Assembly (NCBI RefSeq): GCF_002149015.1
Contig: NZ_NGFO01000027.1
Coordinates: 23,095-87,094, forward strand
Length of the DNA stretch: 64,000 nt
Direction of reading: 5' to 3'
Origin: Gordonia lacunae
GTDB lineage: Bacteria; Actinomycetota; Actinomycetes; Mycobacteriales; Mycobacteriaceae
How positions within the stretch are numbered: position 1 is the first letter of the stretch; each line of letters begins with the position of its first letter. The notes beneath the pieces are model-generated. The model was given only the letters and a program-made list of their open reading frames with translations. It was not told the origin of the DNA and made no database searches. The position numbers and the translations under genes were made by a program. This document shows positions 42,697-50,566 of the stretch, piece after piece.

Positions 42697-43106
42697 GATT
42701 GCCTCCACGGCAGGTTCTCGGCACGCCAGCCCGACGCCCCGCGATGGTCGTTCTCGTCGAGGGCACCCTCGAATCCGTCGACGATGTTGTAGGCCTTGGC
42801 GACACCGTCAGCGGTCGCGGCTTGCGCAGCGCCGATCGACCGGTGCCCGGAGCGGCAGATGAAGATGACCTCCTGGTCGTCGGAGACGCCCGAATCGCGC
42901 AACTGTGCGATGAAGTCGTCGTTACGACGACCCTCGGGGAAGGTCGTCCACTCGGCGAAGATGGTGCGCTTACCCAGGACCTCCAGGTCGGGCACGCCGA
43001 CGAACGACCATTCGGCTTGCGTCCGACAGTCCACGAGCACCGCGTCCGGGTTGTTCTCGAGCTTCTCCCACGCCTCACGGGGGGTCAGATCGCCGGCATA
43101 GGTCAT
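42693..43106 (-). CDS. rhodanese-like sulfurtransferase
   Basis: A 137-residue single rhodanese domain. The active-site loop is FICRSGHRSIGAAQ with its Cys, preceded by VLVDCRTQAEWSFVG. It probably transfers or senses sulfane sulfur. The ATG at 43106 overlaps the stop of the upstream membrane gene (ATGA), and the gene overlaps metZ downstream. It is a likely sulfur-delivery helper for methionine synthesis. Confidence 0.9.
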   Translation of the reverse strand: MTYAGDLTPREAWEKLENNPDAVLVDCRTQAEWSFVGVPDLEVLGKRTIFAEWTTFPEGRRNDDFIAQLRDSGVSDDQEVIFICRSGHRSIGAAQAATADGVAKAYNIVDGFEGALDENDHRGASGWRAENLPWRQS

Positions 43107-43573
43107 GAGGAACACACCTTCCATTCGCCGTTCTCGCGCACCACGATCGTGTCGACGACGTTCACGTCGTCGGGGGTCTTGTCATAGTGCCAATGAACCT
43201 TCGCGGTCGCCCGGTCACCGTCGACGACGAGCTCGGTGATCTCCGGGATCTCGATGTGCCCGTTCGCGACCAGTGACTGCCGGTTGTCGGCCAGGAACTG
43301 CTCCTCGGAGACGAAGCCGGCTGCCTCGACGTCGGCCGCGCAGGTGTTCGCCCGGTACTCGGCGAAGTTCGGCCCGTTGCGTGCGGTGTAGACGTCGTTG
43401 ATCGCGTACTGGACCTGGGCCGAGTCGCCCGCCCGGTCCTCGGCGGGACGGGTCACGTTCGACAGCACGACGCCGAGCACGACGAGGCCCACGACGCCCG
43501 CCGCGACGAAGAACGGCCACGCGTTCTTCCACGACGGGGGCCTCTGGTCACCCTCACCTGCAGCTTCGGCCAT
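43103..43573 (-). CDS. single-pass membrane protein with NTF2-like extracellular domain
   Basis: A 156-residue protein. One transmembrane helix (FFVAAGVVGLVVLGVVLSNV) at about residues 24-43 is followed by an external domain of the small cystatin/NTF2-like type common in actinobacteria: INDVYTARNGPNFAEYRANTC, then FVSEEQFLADNRQSL and TAKVHWHYDKT. The two cysteines in the external part (ANTC and KVCSS) could form a disulfide. It leads the rhodanese-metZ operon. Function unknown. Confidence 0.75.
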   Translation of the reverse strand: MAEAAGEGDQRPPSWKNAWPFFVAAGVVGLVVLGVVLSNVTRPAEDRAGDSAQVQYAINDVYTARNGPNFAEYRANTCAADVEAAGFVSEEQFLADNRQSLVANGHIEIPEITELVVDGDRATAKVHWHYDKTPDDVNVVDTIVVRENGEWKVCSS

Positions 43574-43679
43574 GGCGGGCAGTCTATCGAGCGTCCCGGC
43601 ACCGGCGGAGACCGGCGTCGTCGGTCGTGCTGGGCCGGCGAGAGGACCCGCGCGTCGTCGACAGTCGGACCGTCGTGAG

Positions 43680-43698
43680 TAAGGTGGCCCTAAGTTCC
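43680..43698. promoter_or_regulatory. DtxR/IdeR-type iron box (siderophore-binding protein)
   Basis: TAAGGTGGCCCTAAGTTCC matches the 19-base consensus at 11 positions. It ends 46 bases before the binding-protein start, a normal operator position. Confidence 0.55.
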
Positions 43699-43744
43699 CC
43701 GGAGAACAACGACGCCGAACGCAACGACCAGCGAGGACCCCCGG

Positions 43745-44770
43745 ATGCGCTCTTCCACCCACCGCGCACTCACCCTTCTCGTGGGGCTGCTCGCGGCCGC
43801 TCTCGTGGCGACCTCGTGTTCGCCACCGGACGAGACCGTCGACTCCGGCATGGCACAGGCGCCCGCGCCCGAGGCCGGCGCGATCCCGGTGACCGTGCAG
43901 CAGGCCTATGCCCCGGCAACGGTCTCGCAGGCGCCGAAGCGCATCGCGGCGATGGGCGTGGGCGACGGTGACACCCTGCTCGCACTGGGGATCACCCCCA
44001 CCACGATCGCGCCGTTCGCCGACCCCGACCAGGCGGCCGCGCCGTGGAATGCCGAGCTGCTCGCGGACTCGACGCCGGTGGTCCTCCCCAATTCGTCGGG
44101 TGCGTTCGGCGACGAGATCCCGAAGACCCTGGCCACCGAACCCGACCTCATCACGGCGGTCGGTGCCGATCCCACCCGCGATCAGTTCGACCTGCTGAGC
44201 AAGACCGCGCCGACGATCCTGCGGCCCGCCCGGTTCCAGCCCTTGCAGGTGCCGTGGGACGCGCAGACGCGCCAGATCGGCACCGCCGTCGGGCTGCCCG
44301 AGCTGGCCGACCGCAAGGTGACCGAGACCGAACAGTTCCTCGCCCGCGTTCGCGAGCAGAACCCGCAGCTGGCCGGCAAGACCGCCGTCGTCGTGACGGC
44401 CAGCCCGACAGGTGGCGTGTCGATCTACGGCCCCGGCGACGGCCGCGGGCAGACCGTCGCCGGGTACGGGCTCACGTTCCCGCCGGCGTTGCAGCCGTCG
44501 ATCACCAGCGGCTTCTACGGTGAACTGCCGGCCGAGAGCCTGAACCTCCTCGACACGGCCGACGTCGTCGTCGCCGTCGACTGGGAGGGCTCCAACGACC
44601 GGCTGAAGTCGAACGCCGCGTTCAACCGCCTGGCCGTGGCGCAGTCGGGCCGCGTCGTCTATCTGCCCCAGGAGGTCGGCAGCGGGATGTCGGTACCGAC
44701 CGTCCTGACGATCCCGTGGGTCGCCGATCAGGCCGTCGAACCGATCGCGGCCGCCGCGGGCAAGGCCTGA
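43745..44770 (+). CDS. siderophore/iron ABC-transporter substrate-binding lipoprotein
   Basis: A 341-residue binding protein. A signal peptide ends in the lipobox region LVATSC, so it is lipid-anchored. The body has the FecB/FepB-type pattern: PKRIAAMGVGDGDTLLALG, the linker helix region FDLLSKTAPTIL, and ADVVVAVDWEG. Its own permeases and ATPase lie 2.5 kb downstream, after FprA and a secreted-protein gene. The iron box upstream predicts induction when iron is low. Confidence 0.9.
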   Translation: MRSSTHRALTLLVGLLAAALVATSCSPPDETVDSGMAQAPAPEAGAIPVTVQQAYAPATVSQAPKRIAAMGVGDGDTLLALGITPTTIAPFADPDQAAAPWNAELLADSTPVVLPNSSGAFGDEIPKTLATEPDLITAVGADPTRDQFDLLSKTAPTILRPARFQPLQVPWDAQTRQIGTAVGLPELADRKVTETEQFLARVREQNPQLAGKTAVVVTASPTGGVSIYGPGDGRGQTVAGYGLTFPPALQPSITSGFYGELPAESLNLLDTADVVVAVDWEGSNDRLKSNAAFNRLAVAQSGRVVYLPQEVGSGMSVPTVLTIPWVADQAVEPIAAAAGKA

Positions 44771-44801
44771 GCGGGCCCGCGGCCCCGACTGCCGACCACC
44801 C

Positions 44802-44820
44802 TCAGGTGAGGGTTACCTCA
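44802..44820. promoter_or_regulatory. DtxR/IdeR-type iron box (fprA)
   Basis: TCAGGTGAGGGTTACCTCA matches the consensus at 14 of 19 positions, the best of the four boxes. It lies in the gap between the binding-protein gene and fprA. A second imperfect palindrome (GGATAGGCCTTATCC, 44864-44878) is closer to fprA. Confidence 0.6.
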
Positions 44821-44948
44821 CAGACGGATTTTGGTCGTGGACAGCAAGCGCCTACCGTAGAAGGGATAGGCCTTATCCATACGCGCTGACCCGGGGGTCA
44901 CCAGGATTGCTGGTCCGCGCGTGCTGAGCAACGGAAGACACCTACTCC

Positions 44949-46346
44949 ATGAGCGACAACAGCCGCCCCTTGCGGGTTGCGATCGTCGGTGCCGGTCCCG
45001 CCGGGATCTACGCCGCCGACGCGTTGATGAAGTCCGACACCGCCAAGGATCGCGGGGTCAGCATCGATCTGTATGAGCGCATGCCCGCTCCGTTCGGTCT
45101 GATCCGCTACGGCGTCGCACCCGACCACCCGCGGATCAAGGGCATCATCACCGCGCTGCACAAGGTGCTCGACAAACCACAGGTGCGCCTGCTCGGCAAC
45201 GTCGACTACGGCACCGACATCACGATCGACGAGCTGCGCGCCCACTACGACGCGGTGATCTTCTCCACCGGCGCCACCGACGACCGCGTTCTCGACATCC
45301 CCGGCGTCGACCTCGACGGCAGCTACGGCGCCGCCCAGTTCGTCGCCTGGTACGACGGCCATCCCGACTTCCCGCGCACGTGGCCGCTCGAGGCCGAGAA
45401 GGTCGCGGTCATCGGTGTGGGCAACGTCGCCCTCGACGTCGCGCGCGTGCTCGCCAAGACCGGCGACGAACTGCTGCCGACCGAGATCCCGGCCAACGTC
45501 TACGAGGGACTCAAGGCCAACAAGGCCGTCGAGGTCCACGTGTTCGGCCGTCGTGGCCCGGCGCAGGCGAAGTTCACCCCGCTCGAGCTGAAGGAACTCG
45601 ACCACTCCCCCAACATCGAGGTCGTCGTCAACCCCGAGGACATCGACTACGACGAGGGTTCGGCCGTCGCGCGCCGCGGGTCGAAGATCACCGACCAGGT
45701 CGCCACGATCATCGAGAACTACGCGATCCGCGAACCCAAGCAGGGCGCGATCCACAAGCTGTTCCTGCACTTCTTCGAGAGCCCCACCGAGATCCTCGGC
45801 GAGGACGGCAAGGTCGTCGGTTTGCGCACCGAGCGCACCCAGCTCGACGGCACCGGCAACGTCAAGCCCACCGGCAAGACCACCGACTGGGAGGTCGGCG
45901 CGGTCTACCGCGCGGTCGGTTACCTCTCGGACAACCTGCCGCAGATTCCGTTCGACTCGCAGGCCGGGGTCATCCCGAACGAGGCCGGACGCGTCTTCGA
46001 CGAGGGTCAGCAGCTCACCGGCATCTACACCACCGGCTGGGTCAAGCGCGGCCCGGTCGGCCTCATCGGCCACACCAAGGGTGATGCCAACGAGACCGTC
46101 GACTGCATCCTGAAGGACATGGAGGCCGGCGCGCTGCTCGAGCCGAGCCACCCCGGCGAGGACGCCATCGTCGAACTCCTCGAGTCCAAGAGCATCCCGT
46201 TCACCACCTGGGACGGCTGGTACCGGCTCGACGAGCACGAGCGCGCGCTCGGCGCCGCCGAGGGCCGCGAACGAGTCAAGGTCGTCGAACGCGAGGACAT
46301 GCTCGCCGCTTCGGAACCCGACAAGGTGTCGCGCCCGTCCGCGTGA
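44949..46346 (+). CDS. fprA: NADPH-ferredoxin reductase (adrenodoxin-reductase type)
   Basis: Passes electrons from NADPH to ferredoxins. The 465-residue flavoprotein has FAD motif IVGAGPAGIYAADAL at about residue 12, YERMPAPFGLIRYGVAPDHP, the NADP loop VAVIGVGNVALDVARVL, and GIYTTGWVKRGPVGLIGHTKGD. These match mycobacterial FprA. Its position among iron-transport genes and behind an iron box suggests that here it may support iron release or iron-sulfur repair, but general P450 or desaturase support is equally possible. Confidence 0.95.
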   Translation: MSDNSRPLRVAIVGAGPAGIYAADALMKSDTAKDRGVSIDLYERMPAPFGLIRYGVAPDHPRIKGIITALHKVLDKPQVRLLGNVDYGTDITIDELRAHYDAVIFSTGATDDRVLDIPGVDLDGSYGAAQFVAWYDGHPDFPRTWPLEAEKVAVIGVGNVALDVARVLAKTGDELLPTEIPANVYEGLKANKAVEVHVFGRRGPAQAKFTPLELKELDHSPNIEVVVNPEDIDYDEGSAVARRGSKITDQVATIIENYAIREPKQGAIHKLFLHFFESPTEILGEDGKVVGLRTERTQLDGTGNVKPTGKTTDWEVGAVYRAVGYLSDNLPQIPFDSQAGVIPNEAGRVFDEGQQLTGIYTTGWVKRGPVGLIGHTKGDANETVDCILKDMEAGALLEPSHPGEDAIVELLESKSIPFTTWDGWYRLDEHERALGAAEGRERVKVVEREDMLAASEPDKVSRPSA

Positions 46347-46408
46347 CCCACCCCCTTTCCCCGCCGGCTGAGCCCACCCCTTCCGCCGGCTGAGCCTGTC
46401 GAAGCCAC

Positions 46409-46444
46409 AAGAGCGGCGGCCGAGATCTCTCGGTCGCCGCTCTT
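46409..46444. terminator. bidirectional terminator-like hairpin
   Basis: AAGAGCGGCGGCCGAG pairs with CTCGGTCGCCGCTCTT (one G-T pair) around an ATCT loop, followed by TCGC. It lies between convergent fprA and the secreted-protein gene. Immediately before it is a GGCTGAGCCTGTCGAAGCC sequence, a common dispersed motif in this group. Confidence 0.8.
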
Positions 46445-46534
46445 TCGCATGCGCCCGGCGGGTGCGGGGGCGTCCTCCCCGCACGCCGCCCGGCGCGAAA
46501 TGTTCAGTTGTCGTGGACGTTCGGTCGGATCAGG

Positions 46535-47044
46535 TCATCGCCCGGGGATCGCGGGAACGCCTGCGACGTCGGTGCCGCCACCGGTCAGGACCGTCGACGC
46601 GGACGCCGAGGAGCCCGTGCCGAGCCGGTCCAACGGGTTGTCGACGCGCCGCACGTTCCACCAGAAACCGGCGTTGTCGGTCAGGTTCTCGGCGTAGTCG
46701 GAGATCGCGTACCCGGCGATCGATGACGGGAAGCAACCGAACCAGACGGTCTTGATCGTGAGCGACTCGTTCTTCTTCAGCTGCGACTTGAACTTGGTCG
46801 CGCCGTTGATCTCCTGCAGCGTGACGTTGCGGAATTCGCCGTCACGTGCAGTCACCCTCATGAACCGGGTCATGCTCCACGCCTGGTTCCAGGGCGTGCC
46901 CGGGGCGCCGAACTGGCAGTAGACCCCGCCCGTCATCTGGAGGTTGGGGACGGCGGCATGTGCTGGCGCGGCGCCGACCAGCGACCCACCTGCGATTCCT
47001 GCGGCGACCAGAACCCCTGTGAGAGCTCGTTTCAGCGATTTCAT
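46535..47044 (-). CDS. small secreted protein of unknown function
   Basis: A 169-residue exported protein. A signal peptide of about 30 residues ends in APAHA. The mature part is polar with aromatic residues (FGAPGTPWNQAWSMTRFM, NAGFWWNVRRVDNP) and two cysteines (YCQFG and FGCFP) that may form a disulfide. ATG with perfect GAGGAGG upstream. It is not recognisable as an enzyme. It lies between fprA and the siderophore permease genes on the opposite strand, so a link to iron is only positional. Confidence 0.7.
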   Translation of the reverse strand: MKSLKRALTGVLVAAGIAGGSLVGAAPAHAAVPNLQMTGGVYCQFGAPGTPWNQAWSMTRFMRVTARDGEFRNVTLQEINGATKFKSQLKKNESLTIKTVWFGCFPSSIAGYAISDYAENLTDNAGFWWNVRRVDNPLDRLGTGSSASASTVLTGGGTDVAGVPAIPGR

Positions 47045-47095
47045 CGATCCTCCTCGTGCGTAGGCGACACTGTTGTGTTTCCCGACGTCGCCGTC

Positions 47096-47118
47096 GTGGG
47101 ACGGTTCACCCGTCCCAC
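47096..47118. other. hairpin in the gap before the siderophore permeases
   Basis: GTGGGACGG and CCGTCCCAC form a perfect 9-base stem with a 5-base loop, about 50 bases upstream of the secreted-protein start and 200 before the permease start. Role unclear. Confidence 0.4.
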
Positions 47119-47295
47119 CGGCGACCGGTCTGCTGCTGTCGGTCCGAGACGCTCACCGACACCCGGACTATCGACCCAGCCTGAGCGAAGTGTTACCGCG
47201 CGCACAGCTTTCCCTCAGCATTCGTCGGCATTTCGTTATCCGAACGACACCCGGCCCGCGTGCTCGGCACATGGTGCGGAAGCATCCCGCGCAAG

Positions 47296-47314
47296 GTTGG
47301 TAAGGTTTACCTTT
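47296..47314. promoter_or_regulatory. DtxR/IdeR-type iron box touching the permease start
   Basis: GTTGGTAAGGTTTACCTTT matches the consensus at 12 of 19 positions with a GGTAA/TTACC palindrome. Its last base is followed directly by the GTG start codon of the FecCD gene. Confidence 0.62.
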
Positions 47315-48358
47315 GTGCGCCGATCCGTCCGAGTTCTCGGAATCCCGCTGCTGCTCGCGACCCTTGCAGCGCTGGTCGTCGCGTCCGTGCTCTTCGGCAC
47401 CCGCCCGGTCCCGCTCGACGAGATCTGGCCGAGTTTCACCGCCGGTGCCCAGGAGATCTGGAACGCACTGATCAACCTGCGGATGCCGCAGGTGCCCAAG
47501 GACACCGACGTCGACGGTATCGTCTGGGATCTGCGGGTGCCGCGTACGCTGCTCGGCCTGACCGCCGGACTCGCGATCGGCGCGGCCGGCGCCATCACGC
47601 AGGGTCACACCCGCAACCCCATCGCCGACCCCGGAATGCTGGGGGTCAATGCCGGAGCGGCATGCGCTGTCGTGGGCGGCATCTACCTGCTGGGGATCAC
47701 CAGTCCGATCGCGTTCATGTTCTTCGGCCTCGTAGGGGCGATCATCGCGTCGACCGTGGTGTTCGGCTTGTCGTCGCTGAGTGGCTCGAGTCCGCTGACC
47801 CTGGTGCTCGCGGGCACCGGCCTGACGGCGATGCTGACCGCCATCACGTCCGCGATCGTGCTCGTGGACACCAATTCGTTGGACCAGTGGCGCTTCTGGA
47901 GTGTCGGGTCCACGGCGGGCCGGGGCATCGACGTGTTCTGGGCCAGCCTGCCGTTCATCGGCGTCGGACTCGTCCTCGCGCTGGCGAGCGGATTCTTCCT
48001 CAACGTCCTGAGCCTGGGCGACGACATGACCAAGGCGCTCGGTTCCCGGGTCGTGCTGATCCGTGCGCTCGGCGTGCTGACGATCACCCTGCTGATCGGC
48101 GCCGCCACCGCGGCCTGCGGTCCGATCGTGTTCCTCGGTCTGGTCGTCCCGCACATCGCGCGCGCGATCGTGGGGGCCGACTACCGGTGGATCATCCCGT
48201 ACTCGGCCCTGCTCGGCGGCATTCTCCTCGTCGGGTGCGACATCCTCGGCCGCGTCGTCGCCCGCCCCGGCGAAGTCCAGGTCGGCGTGATGCTGGCACT
48301 GGTCGGGGCACCGTTCCTCATCGTCATGGTCCGCCGACAGAGATTGGGGACCGTGTGA
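47315..48358 (+). CDS. FecCD-family siderophore permease, first subunit
   Basis: A 347-residue permease with about nine transmembrane helices. The FecCD signatures RVPRTLLGLTAGLAIGAAGA, GMLGVNAGAACAVVGG and CGPIVFLGLVVPHIARAIVG are clear. It pairs with the next gene to form the channel. The GTG at 47315 follows the iron box without a spacer or ribosome-binding site, which fits a leaderless message. The 4-base GTGA overlap with the second permease shows coupling. Confidence 0.9.
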   Translation: MRRSVRVLGIPLLLATLAALVVASVLFGTRPVPLDEIWPSFTAGAQEIWNALINLRMPQVPKDTDVDGIVWDLRVPRTLLGLTAGLAIGAAGAITQGHTRNPIADPGMLGVNAGAACAVVGGIYLLGITSPIAFMFFGLVGAIIASTVVFGLSSLSGSSPLTLVLAGTGLTAMLTAITSAIVLVDTNSLDQWRFWSVGSTAGRGIDVFWASLPFIGVGLVLALASGFFLNVLSLGDDMTKALGSRVVLIRALGVLTITLLIGAATAACGPIVFLGLVVPHIARAIVGADYRWIIPYSALLGGILLVGCDILGRVVARPGEVQVGVMLALVGAPFLIVMVRRQRLGTV

Positions 48359-49503
48359 ACCCGCCGACCTCCATCAAGACCGCACCGACCGGCATCGCCG
48401 AGAAGAGCGGGATCAGGGCCAAGACCCGGATCGCACCTCACCCCGGCGGCTACCGGATCGCCATCGAGCCGATGTCGATGGTCGTACGTCCGCGCATGCT
48501 CGCCGTGGCATTGGTGTCCACGATCATCACCGTCATCCTGTTCCTCACGAGCGTCGGGGTGAGTGACTTCCCGCTGACCCCGATCGACGTCGCGCGCATC
48601 CTGCTCGGCGGCGGCACCCGGGTCGAGAACGTCGTCGTCTTCGACGTCGCCCTACCCCGCGCGCTGGTCGCGCTACTGGTGGGATTCGGTCTGGGCCTTG
48701 CCGGTTCCCTGACCCAGCTGATCGCCCAGAACCCGCTGGCCACACCGGACATGCTCGGCATCACGGCCGGCGCGAGCGTGGCGGCGGTGACCGCGATCGC
48801 GTTCTCGACCACCAGCTGGGGCGCGTGGCTCGGCGATCTCGGCGTCCCCGCAGCCGCGATGCTCGGCGGTGTGCTGACGGCCGTGGCCATGTACGTCCTG
48901 GCCTGGCCGGGACGCAAGGCCAACAGCGGTATCAACCCGTTCCGGCTCGTGCTGATCGGCGTCGGGATGACGTGGTTGCTGCAGGCGCTGACCCAGTTCC
49001 TGCTGTCCCGCGCCGACATCCGGGACGTCGGGCGCGCGCAGGTGTGGATCGTCGGATCGGTGGCGAACGTCGGCTGGTCCAATGTGTGGCCGGTCGTGAC
49101 CGGTGTCTGCGCGAGCATCGTCGTGGTGATCGTCCTGGCCCGCCAGATCGGGATGCTCAGCCTCGGACCCGATCTCGCCCGCGGACTCGGGGTCCGCACC
49201 GGCGCGGTGTCCACGACACTGCTGCTGACGGCGGTCCTGGTCAGTGCGCTGAGTGTGTCCGCGGCGGGCCCGATCGCCTTCGTCGCACTGCTCGCCCCGC
49301 AGATCGCCCTGCGGCTGGCCGGTACCGCGGTGCCCACACCGCTGGTGTCGGGTGTCATCGGCTCGGCGCTGGTCCTGGGCGGCGACCTGCTCTGCCGCAC
49401 GGTGCTGCCGGGCGGTCTGCCGGTCGGTATCGTCACCGCCGCGATCGGCGGCCCGTTCCTGATCTACCTGATGGTCGTCATGTCCCGAAAGGCGAGCGTA
49501 TGA
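48355..49503 (+). CDS. FecCD-family siderophore permease, second subunit
   Basis: A 382-residue permease. A soluble N-terminal tail of about 45 residues precedes the first helix (MLAVALVSTIITVILFLTSV). FecCD motifs follow: ALPRALVALLVGFGLGLAGS, DMLGITAGASVAAVTA and AAGPIAFVALLAPQIALRL. GTG start overlaps the preceding stop as GTGA, and its stop overlaps the ATPase start as ATGA, so the three proteins are made together. Confidence 0.92.
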   Translation: MNPPTSIKTAPTGIAEKSGIRAKTRIAPHPGGYRIAIEPMSMVVRPRMLAVALVSTIITVILFLTSVGVSDFPLTPIDVARILLGGGTRVENVVVFDVALPRALVALLVGFGLGLAGSLTQLIAQNPLATPDMLGITAGASVAAVTAIAFSTTSWGAWLGDLGVPAAAMLGGVLTAVAMYVLAWPGRKANSGINPFRLVLIGVGMTWLLQALTQFLLSRADIRDVGRAQVWIVGSVANVGWSNVWPVVTGVCASIVVVIVLARQIGMLSLGPDLARGLGVRTGAVSTTLLLTAVLVSALSVSAAGPIAFVALLAPQIALRLAGTAVPTPLVSGVIGSALVLGGDLLCRTVLPGGLPVGIVTAAIGGPFLIYLMVVMSRKASV

Positions 49504-50330
49504 CCGCGTCCTCCCTCGAAACCGCGTCCGCCACCGCTCGATTGCGCGGCGTCGGACTCACCGTCGGCTACGACGACCGGATCGTCATCGACGGCCTGGA
49601 CATCGACATCCCCGACGGGCAGGTCACCACGATCATCGGCTCGAACGGATGCGGCAAGTCGACGCTGCTGCGGTGTCTCGCCCGTCTGCTGCCGCCGCGG
49701 GCCGGCGCGGTGTACCTCGACGGCGACGACATCTCGTCGGTACGGCCCAAACAGGTCGCGCGCACCCTGGCGATCCTGCCGCAGAATCCCATTGCGCCCG
49801 AGGGACTCACCGTCGCCGACCTGGTCGGGCGCGGACGTCATCCGCACCAGCGGTGGTTCGCCCAGGCCAGCGCGGCCGACGAGGCGGCGGTCGCCCAGGC
49901 GATGGAGATGACCGACACCCTCGACCTCGCCGACCGCACCCTCGACGCCCTGTCGGGCGGACAGCGACAACGGGTCTGGATCGCGCTGACCCTCGCCCAG
50001 GACACCGACCTCATCCTGCTCGACGAGCCGACCACCTACCTCGACCTCGCACACTCCATCGACGTCCTCGACCTGGTCCGCCGGCTCCGCGACGAGCACG
50101 GCAAGACCGTCGTCATGGTGCTGCACGACCTGAATCTGGCTGCTCGCTACAGTGATTCGCTCTTCGTCATGCGCAACGGCGCGATCGTCACCACCGGTTC
50201 GCCCACCGAGGTCATCGACGCCGAGACCCTCGATGCGGCCTTCGGCCTGCGCGCACACGTAATGACCGATCCAGTCACGGGCGGACCGCTCATCGTGCCG
50301 CTGGACTCACGGACCCACGCCAATCGTTGA
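49500..50330 (+). CDS. siderophore ABC-transporter ATPase (FepC type)
   Basis: A 276-residue ATPase. Walker A is IIGSNGCGKSTLLR, the signature is LSGGQRQRVWIALTLA, Walker B is LILLDEPTTYLD, and the switch is VMVLHDLNLAARYSD. These are the FepC/FhuC group features. It completes the FecCD-FecCD-ATPase importer, whose binding protein is encoded at 43745. Its stop codon lies inside the first unit of a 21-base tandem repeat. Confidence 0.95.
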   Translation: MTASSLETASATARLRGVGLTVGYDDRIVIDGLDIDIPDGQVTTIIGSNGCGKSTLLRCLARLLPPRAGAVYLDGDDISSVRPKQVARTLAILPQNPIAPEGLTVADLVGRGRHPHQRWFAQASAADEAAVAQAMEMTDTLDLADRTLDALSGGQRQRVWIALTLAQDTDLILLDEPTTYLDLAHSIDVLDLVRRLRDEHGKTVVMVLHDLNLAARYSDSLFVMRNGAIVTTGSPTEVIDAETLDAAFGLRAHVMTDPVTGGPLIVPLDSRTHANR

Positions 50331-50408
50331 CTGTGCAGCGTATTGCGTTGACTGTGCAACGTACTTCGTTCACTGTGCAGCGTATTTCGTTGACTGTGCG
50401 TTTCTTGG
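50325..50408. repeat. four 21-base tandem repeats after the ABC ATPase gene
   Basis: Four consecutive units with the pattern CGTTGACTGTGCAGCGTATT plus one base (third unit CGTTCACTGTG; fourth diverges after GTGC) start over the ATPase stop codon. There is no spacer diversity, so this is not CRISPR. A fifth partial copy (GTTCAC) may follow. Confidence 0.85.
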
Positions 50409-50438
50409 GTTCACAGCGGTGAACTGCAGCGGTCGCTG

Positions 50439-50486
50439 AGAAGCGCTGTCTCGGTGCCTCCTCCACCAGATACCACCAGCGCTTCT
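50439..50486. terminator. possible terminator hairpin downstream of the siderophore importer
   Basis: AGAAGCGCTG and CAGCGCTTCT form a 10-base stem around a 28-base loop, about 110 bases after the ATPase stop. The sequence from 50528 to 50580 (with CCTCAGGGAGCAGGG) resembles a dispersed intergenic repeat and runs up to the ClC gene end. Confidence 0.5.
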
Positions 50487-50566
50487 GACACCGTCGAGCG
50501 CCTTGGAAGATCTCTCGAGCGAAGGTCGCGGGCCCTTCGAGGCTCGTCGCTTACGCTCCTCACACC

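Noticed and set aside
44898..46484. A 528-codon frame opposite fprA
   Set aside because: Shadow of fprA; composition is Asp/Gly/Val/Arg-rich with no domain.
50325..50408. CRISPR array
   Set aside because: The 21-base units are directly adjacent with no variable spacers and no cas gene is near.
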